From an uncultured Acetatifactor sp. (GTDB taxonomy: Bacteria; Bacillota; Clostridia; Lachnospirales; Lachnospiraceae): a DNA stretch of 64,000 nt. Positions 58,580 to 64,000 of this stretch are shown in pieces. Each line of letters opens with the position of its first letter. Position 1 is the stretch's first letter. The stretch covers positions 1-64,000 of the forward strand of contig CAKRTS010000006.1 of assembly GCA_934402315.1 (NCBI GenBank). Direction: 5' to 3'. The translations under genes and the position numbers were made by a program. Under the pieces are notes generated by a model. The model was not told the origin of the DNA and ran no database searches. It saw only the letters and a list, made by a program, of their open reading frames with translations.

Positions 58580-59464
58580 TCAGATGACATGCTGGTGTGT
58601 AAAAAGATGGTACTGGCAGTACTCATAATTCCCGTTGCACTTGGAGCAGAAGCGGAATTCCAGCGTCGGATCATCCTGCTCCGTTCTGCCGCAGACTGCA
58701 CATTTGTGCTTCGTGATCTTCGGGTTCGGATTGCGCCTGATGTCCTGTCTAAATTCCATCTTGCGCTTCATCTGCTTCGGATTCCAGTGCATATGATTTC
58801 TGGATCTCAGCCAGAAAATCAGGAAATTCAGCAGGGACGCAGCGATTGCCGCCACCCCGAACCAATACTCCGCATATATGGACAGTCCGATCCTGAAATA
58901 GCTAATCATCTCGTAGACCAGCATTCCTCCATATACGATTCCCAGCCACTTCACCTTGACCGGAACAACGAACATCAGCAGCACCTGCGCATTGGGGAAG
59001 GTCGCCGCATACGCGAGGAAGATCGACATATTGATGAAATAGGTGCTGAACTGCCACGCACCGGATGCGCAGAGCGCCTTCATCACGAGAGATGCCGCCT
59101 CACCGTAGACAAGATAAAATATCCCCATACATACAAAGCTTCCCACAACCGTGAGCAGTATACCTGTAAAAATGTAGACATTATACTGCCATGTGCCCCA
59201 GACCCTCTCAAGGCTGTTTCCGAGGCTCAGATAAAAAAGCAGCATGATGATCGTAAAAATATCAAAGGACGACGGCGGCGAGATCACCCATGTCACAAGC
59301 CTCCAGACCTGCCCATGCAGGATCGCGTACGGATCGAGCGTCAGATAGCTCATCATGGACGGCACGAGCGCCTTCAAAAGATAGCCCAGCACATAGCAGC
59401 CGATCAATATAAAAGTCAGGTTCGGAATGGCATATTTTCCGAACTTCTTCTCCCATTTACTCAT
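58580..59464 (-). CDS. Rhomboid-like membrane protein with a zinc-finger tail
   Basis: 294 residues from the ATG at 59464. About six membrane helices in a rhomboid-type order, with the front helix ending before DPYAILHGQVWRLVTWVISP, the WR pattern of rhomboid loop 1. The catalytic GxSG serine and the partner histidine are not seen, so it is probably an inactive relative. The last 70 residues are cytoplasmic and contain CAVCGRTE, then FCSKCNGNYEYCQYH: Cys pairs in zinc-finger spacing. No function known. It is the first gene upstream of the sigma-like pair on the same strand (24-base gap), so it may be one operon. Confidence 0.78.
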   Translation of the reverse strand: MSKWEKKFGKYAIPNLTFILIGCYVLGYLLKALVPSMMSYLTLDPYAILHGQVWRLVTWVISPPSSFDIFTIIMLLFYLSLGNSLERVWGTWQYNVYIFTGILLTVVGSFVCMGIFYLVYGEAASLVMKALCASGAWQFSTYFINMSIFLAYAATFPNAQVLLMFVVPVKVKWLGIVYGGMLVYEMISYFRIGLSIYAEYWFGVAAIAASLLNFLIFWLRSRNHMHWNPKQMKRKMEFRQDIRRNPNPKITKHKCAVCGRTEQDDPTLEFRFCSKCNGNYEYCQYHLFTHQHVI

Positions 59465-59585
59465 TATTTCCGGTTCCTTTCCGTATGTCATTTTCACCAA
59501 AAAAGCTGAATACATTGTATCATTCCCAATCCCATAAGTAAACCGACCAATTTCTTTTTAATAGAATTTTCATACCTTTTGTTCG

Positions 59586-59614
59586 TTGCTTTTTCACCCC
59601 CGTTGTCGTATAAT
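59586..59614 (+). promoter_or_regulatory. Promoter of the activase gene
   Basis: TTGCTT (59586-59591) and TATAAT (59609-59614), 17 bases apart, on the plus strand, about 90 bases before the start at 59704. Confidence 0.65.
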
Positions 59615-59703
59615 ACCTTAGAATGTCTATTTATGTCGACGGGCTCACGGAATCCCTGTGAAACCGTCTCTTTATGTGTTTTTGTTAGGAAGGATGTATT
59701 TGC

Positions 59704-62700
59704 ATGGAAATCAGAAACAAGAATGTAACTCTCGGTATCGACATCGGCTCCACAACCGTCAAGATTGCCATTCTCGACGCAGACCACAATATCCTCTTTT
59801 CGGATTATGAACGTCATTATGCCAATATCCGCGAGACTCTTTCTTCCCTTTTGACCAAGGCCTACAATCAGCTTGGCAATCTCACCCTTCACCCGATGAT
59901 TACCGGCTCCGGCGGACTGACTCTCGCAAACCATCTCGGCGTGCCGTTCACGCAGGAGGTAATTGCGGTTGCGACTTCCCTGAAGGAGCTTGCCCCGAAG
60001 ACGGATGTTGCGATTGAGCTCGGCGGCGAGGATGCCAAGATCATTTATTTTGAGGGCGGCAATGTCGAGCAGCGTATGAACGGCATCTGTGCCGGAGGTA
60101 CCGGCTCCTTTATCGACCAGATGGCTTCCCTGATCCAGACGGACGCCTCGGGACTGAATGAATATGCAAAAAATTATAAATCCCTGTATGCGATTGCCGC
60201 GCGCTGCGGTGTTTTCGCAAAGACAGATATACAGCCTTTAATCAACGAGGGCGCAACAAAGGAAGACCTTGCCGCTTCCATTTTTCAGGCTGTGGTAAAC
60301 CAGACGATCTCCGGTCTTGCCTGCGGTAAACCGATCCGTGGACATGTTGCCTTCCTCGGAGGCCCCCTGCACTTCCTCTCCGAGCTCAAGGTTGCCTTTA
60401 TCCGCACCCTGAATCTCGACGAGGAGCACATTATCGACACCGACAATTCCCACCTCTTCGCCGCAATCGGCTCTGCCCTCAATGCGAAGGAGGAGGTCGC
60501 TTTTACTATGGAGGAAATGGTAAACAAGCTGTCCTCCGATATTAAGATGGAGTTTGAGGTCGAGCGCATGGAGCCTCTCTTCGCCGACAAGGCGGCATAC
60601 GAGGAATTCAGCGAGCGCCACAGCAGACACCATGTTGCCTCCGCCGATCTTGCTTCCTACAAGGGCAAGGCATTTCTCGGCATCGACGCCGGCTCCACCA
60701 CGACCAAAATCGCTCTCGTCGGTGAGGACGGCTCCCTTCTGTATTCCTTTTACAGCAGCAACGATGGCAGTCCGTTAAAGACGGCGATCCGCTCCCTGAA
60801 GGAGATTTACGAGCAGCTCCCGGAGGACGTACACATTGTCCGTTCCTGCTCCACAGGCTACGGTGAAGCTCTCATGAAGGCGGCTTTTCTGCTGGACGAC
60901 GGCGAGGTGGAAACCGTTGCGCACTACTATGCTGCCGCGTTCTTCAATCCCGCCGTGGACTGTATTCTCGACATCGGCGGTCAGGACATGAAGTGCATCA
61001 AGATCAAGAACCAGACCGTGGACAGCGTGCAGCTGAATGAGGCCTGCTCGTCCGGCTGCGGCTCCTTTATCGAGACCTTCGCAAAATCGTTAAATTACAG
61101 CGTACAGGACTTTGCAAAGGCGGCACTGTTTGCCGAGCATCCGATCGACCTCGGTACGCGCTGTACGGTTTTCATGAACTCTAAAGTAAAACAGGCACAG
61201 AAGGAGGGCGCAAGCGTTGCCGACATTTCCGCCGGTCTCGCATACTCCGTTATCAAAAATGCCCTTTTCAAGGTCATCAAGGTATCCGATGCCTCCGAAC
61301 TTGGAAAAAATATCGTCGTTCAGGGCGGCACGTTCTACAATGATGCCGTTCTGCGAAGCTTTGAGAAAATCGCTGACTGCGAGGCAATCCGCCCCGACAT
61401 CGCCGGTATCATGGGTGCGTTCGGCGCGGCGCTGATCGCCAGAGAGCATTACGAGGACGGGCAGGAAAGCACGATGCTCTCCTACGAGAAGCTCTGCGGT
61501 CTGCAATATGAAACAAGCATGGCAAAATGTAAGGGCTGCACGAACAGCTGCCGTCTCACGATCAACCGTTTTTCCGGCGGACGCCAGTTTATCTCCGGCA
61601 ACCGCTGTGAGCGCGGCATCGGCGGACAGAAGAACGCAAACAATGTTCCCAACCTGTTTGAGTACAAGCTGCAGCGGCTTTTCTCCTATCCCGCGCTCGA
61701 TCCGACGCAGGCGTCGAGAGGCACAGTCGGCATTCCCAGAGTGCTGAACATGTACGAGAACTATCCGTTCTGGCACACGTTCTTCACAAGGCTGGGCTAC
61801 CGCGTTGTACTCTCCCCCAGCTCCAACCGTAAAATTTATGAGCTTGGCATAGAGTCCATCCCCAGCGAGTCGGAGTGTTATCCCGCAAAGCTTGCCCACG
61901 GTCATGTCACCTGGCTGATTAACCATGGTGTCGATTTCATTTTCTATCCCGCCCTGTTCTACGAGCGCGACGAGGTGGAGGGTGCAAACAACCATTACAA
62001 CTGCCCCATCGTCACCTCCTACTCGGAAAATATCAAAAACAATGTGGAGGAAATCTCGAGCGGCCAGATGAAGCTGCGGAATCCCTTCATGTCCTTCCGC
62101 GACATCGACACCGTGACACAGGCTCTGCTCCGGGAATTTTCCGAGCTGCCCGCCGGTGAGGTCCGCACCGCGGCAAAGGCTGCATGGGAGGAGCTTGCCG
62201 CCGCGAGAAAGGACATCCAGAAGAAGGGCGAGGAGACACTCGACTATCTCGCAAAGACCGGAAAGCGCGGTATCGTGCTGGCTGGACGTCCCTATCATAT
62301 CGATCCCGAGATCAACCACGGTATTCCCGAGCTGATTACTTCCTTCGATATGGCTGTCCTGACAGAGGACTCCATCTCCCACCTCGGGCATCCCGAACGC
62401 CCGCTGATCGTCTCCGACCAGTGGATGTACCATTCGCGCCTGTACGCAGCTGCGAGCTATGTCAAGAAGGTTGACAATCTCGATCTGATCCAGCTGAATT
62501 CCTTCGGCTGCGGTCTGGATGCCGTGACGACCGATCAGGTGAATGATATTCTGTCCGGCTCCGATAAGATCTATACCTGCCTTAAGATCGACGAGGTAAA
62601 CAATCTCGGCGCTGCCAGAATCCGTGTGCGCTCCCTGCTCTCCGCCATCAAGGTCCGGGAGAAGCTGCATAAGCAGCGCACTATCCGCTCCTCGGCAATC

Positions 62701-63957
62701 GTGAAGGTTCCCTTCACCGAGGAGATGCGCAAGGATTACACCATTATCTGTCCCCAGATGTCTCCTATCCACTTTGAGCTTCTGGAGCCGGCGTTCAACG
62801 CCTGCGGTTACCACTTTGTTGTGCTCGACAATGACAACAAGCATTCCGTGGATGTCGGATTGAAATATGTAAACAATGATGCCTGCTACCCTTCCCTGCT
62901 TGTCGTGGGCCAGATCATGGAAGCGCTGCTGTCCGGCAGATATGACCTGAACAAGACAGCGATCATCATGTCCCAGACGGGCGGCGGCTGCCGTGCGACC
63001 AACTACGTCGGCTTCATCCGCCGCGCTTTGAAAAAGGCGGATATGGCACAGATTCCGGTTATCTCCCTGAATCTTGCCGGAATCGAGAGCAATCCCGGCT
63101 TCCACCTGAATGCCGATATGCTCATCCGTGCCGCGGTCGGCGCGGAGTTCGGCGACATCTTCATGCGCTGCATCTACCGCATGCGCCCTTACGAGGCAAC
63201 TCCGGGCAGCGTTGAGGCGGTGCATCAGAAATGGCTGAAGGTGACACAGGACTTTGTCTCCGCAAAGCACATCAGCCTTCGGAAATTCAATAAACTTTGC
63301 AAAGAGATCATACGCGACTTTGACAGCATTCCGCTTCTTGACATCAGGAAGCCCCGCGTCGGCATTGTCGGGGAAATCCTCGTAAAATTCTCCCCCGCAG
63401 GAAACAATCACCTTGTGGAGCTTCTGGAGAGCGAGGGCGCCGAGGCTGTCGTTCCCGACCTGATCGACTTCATGCTCTACTGCTTCTATAACCAACTGTA
63501 CAAGGCGGATCATCTGGGCATGAGCAAAAAGACAGCAAGAAACTCAAAGCTCGGCATCTGGGCGATCGAGCATATACTGCGCAGCACTGCCACAAAGGAA
63601 TTCCGCCGCAGCAAGCATTTTACCCCGCCCACACCGATTCAGGAGATCGCAGAATTTGCGGAGCCGATCGTATCCATCGGAAACCAGACCGGCGAGGGGT
63701 GGTTTCTGACCGGTGAGATGGTCGAGCTGATCCATGACGGAGTTCCGAACATTGTCTGCACACAGCCCTTCGGCTGTCTGCCGAACCACGTTGTCGGAAA
63801 GGGTGTCATCAAGGCATTGCGCAAGGCTTATCCCGCCTCCAACATCGTTGCCATTGACTACGATCCCGGCGCCAGCGAGGTCAATCAGCTGAACCGGATC
63901 AAGCTGATGCTTTCCACGGCTCAGAAAAATCTGAAAGCCGAGACACCGGACGCATAA
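59704..63957 (+). CDS. Large acyl-CoA dehydratase activase-type protein (BcrAD/BadFG + DUF2229)
   Basis: 1417 residues. Two ASKHA ATPase domains come first: about 10-260 ([33 protein letters not shown]) and about 325-585 ([30 protein letters not shown]). A cysteine-rich joint at about 610 ([10 protein letters not shown]) precedes a DUF2229 domain (about 675-860) and a region (about 860-1410) like the dehydratase D-component. The conserved cysteines that bridge a 4Fe-4S cluster between two activase subunits are in CAGGTG and CSSGCG. The small HgdC activators are about 260 residues. The partner dehydratase is not in this window. AAGGA precedes the ATG. Confidence 0.9.
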   Translation: MEIRNKNVTLGIDIGSTTVKIAILDADHNILFSDYERHYANIRETLSSLLTKAYNQLGNLTLHPMITGSGGLTLANHLGVPFTQEVIAVATSLKELAPKTDVAIELGGEDAKIIYFEGGNVEQRMNGICAGGTGSFIDQMASLIQTDASGLNEYAKNYKSLYAIAARCGVFAKTDIQPLINEGATKEDLAASIFQAVVNQTISGLACGKPIRGHVAFLGGPLHFLSELKVAFIRTLNLDEEHIIDTDNSHLFAAIGSALNAKEEVAFTMEEMVNKLSSDIKMEFEVERMEPLFADKAAYEEFSERHSRHHVASADLASYKGKAFLGIDAGSTTTKIALVGEDGSLLYSFYSSNDGSPLKTAIRSLKEIYEQLPEDVHIVRSCSTGYGEALMKAAFLLDDGEVETVAHYYAAAFFNPAVDCILDIGGQDMKCIKIKNQTVDSVQLNEACSSGCGSFIETFAKSLNYSVQDFAKAALFAEHPIDLGTRCTVFMNSKVKQAQKEGASVADISAGLAYSVIKNALFKVIKVSDASELGKNIVVQGGTFYNDAVLRSFEKIADCEAIRPDIAGIMGAFGAALIAREHYEDGQESTMLSYEKLCGLQYETSMAKCKGCTNSCRLTINRFSGGRQFISGNRCERGIGGQKNANNVPNLFEYKLQRLFSYPALDPTQASRGTVGIPRVLNMYENYPFWHTFFTRLGYRVVLSPSSNRKIYELGIESIPSESECYPAKLAHGHVTWLINHGVDFIFYPALFYERDEVEGANNHYNCPIVTSYSENIKNNVEEISSGQMKLRNPFMSFRDIDTVTQALLREFSELPAGEVRTAAKAAWEELAAARKDIQKKGEETLDYLAKTGKRGIVLAGRPYHIDPEINHGIPELITSFDMAVLTEDSISHLGHPERPLIVSDQWMYHSRLYAAASYVKKVDNLDLIQLNSFGCGLDAVTTDQVNDILSGSDKIYTCLKIDEVNNLGAARIRVRSLLSAIKVREKLHKQRTIRSSAIVKVPFTEEMRKDYTIICPQMSPIHFELLEPAFNACGYHFVVLDNDNKHSVDVGLKYVNNDACYPSLLVVGQIMEALLSGRYDLNKTAIIMSQTGGGCRATNYVGFIRRALKKADMAQIPVISLNLAGIESNPGFHLNADMLIRAAVGAEFGDIFMRCIYRMRPYEATPGSVEAVHQKWLKVTQDFVSAKHISLRKFNKLCKEIIRDFDSIPLLDIRKPRVGIVGEILVKFSPAGNNHLVELLESEGAEAVVPDLIDFMLYCFYNQLYKADHLGMSKKTARNSKLGIWAIEHILRSTATKEFRRSKHFTPPTPIQEIAEFAEPIVSIGNQTGEGWFLTGEMVELIHDGVPNIVCTQPFGCLPNHVVGKGVIKALRKAYPASNIVAIDYDPGASEVNQLNRIKLMLSTAQKNLKAETPDA

Positions 63958-64000
63958 TCTTACAATAAAAAATACCTTCTCAGGCATCCGTTTTTGCCCG

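Noticed and set aside
58589..59509. 306-codon open frame on the plus strand
   Set aside because: Antisense to the rhomboid-like gene, rich in His/Arg/Gln as expected for a shadow.
61090..63513. 807-codon open frame on the minus strand
   Set aside because: It is exactly antisense to the activase gene and in register with its codon bias. It has no family pattern.
63958..64000. Feature after the activase gene
   Set aside because: Only 43 bases are left before the window end and no complete hairpin or gene start can be seen.

Overview
The window looks like a chromosome segment of an anaerobic, low-to-mid G+C Firmicute, most likely a Lachnospiraceae or close Clostridia relative. This is inferred from gene content and order: a biotin-dependent Na+-pump decarboxylase operon, a cysE-cysS-mrnC-rlmB-sigH block preceded by a T-box, an era-yqzL-recO-glyS-alaS block, a 1417-residue acyl-CoA dehydratase activase, and many Gram-positive lipoproteins. 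No taxonomy search was possible. Nearly all genes lie on the minus strand. The plus strand carries a tRNA-Thr, the activase at the right end and some mobile-element debris.

Layout. 1-66 is the 5' end of a group IIC-like intron directly behind the oadA terminator. 186-5723 is the decarboxylase/transcarboxylase operon (carboxyltransferase, gamma, biotin carrier, beta, alpha). 5872-12955 holds ftsH, a dacB-phosphoesterase-scpA-scpB-dacF run and rpsU. 13114-20236 holds era, a YqzL-like ORF, recO, a lipoprotein, glyS, alaS and a phosphoesterase. 21166-21424 is a tRNA-Thr with its own promoter and terminator. 21609-27926 is a K+ uptake island (trkH, trkA, an 84-residue membrane protein, a short KdpD and KdpE) flanked by decayed genes. 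27927-32838 is a TetR-controlled RND exporter with a very large coiled-coil insertion. 32835-37143 is the cysE-cysS-mrnC-rlmB-sigH operon under a cysteine-type T-box. 37175-39491 holds ispF and a DEAD-box helicase with a terminator-like leader.

39548-49628 is the accessory part: small lipoproteins, a kinase-like protein, a methyltransferase, broken genes, an array of seven 53-bp hairpin repeats, and a cluster of three lipoproteins including an orphan solute-binding protein. 49630-59464 holds a GH31 glycosidase set between two copies of a DUF4825 gene end, an AlkD-like protein, a DUF4349 lipoprotein, an M16C peptidase, a degenerate sigma-factor-like protein with an overlapping unknown partner, and a rhomboid-like membrane protein with a zinc-binding tail. 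The activase fills 59704-63957.

The best candidates for undescribed biology are the sigma-like protein and its coupled partner (57394-58555), the RND protein carrying its own coiled-coil hairpin (28571-32755), the hairpin repeat array (45143-45495), and the Trk island with its short KdpD and small membrane protein.
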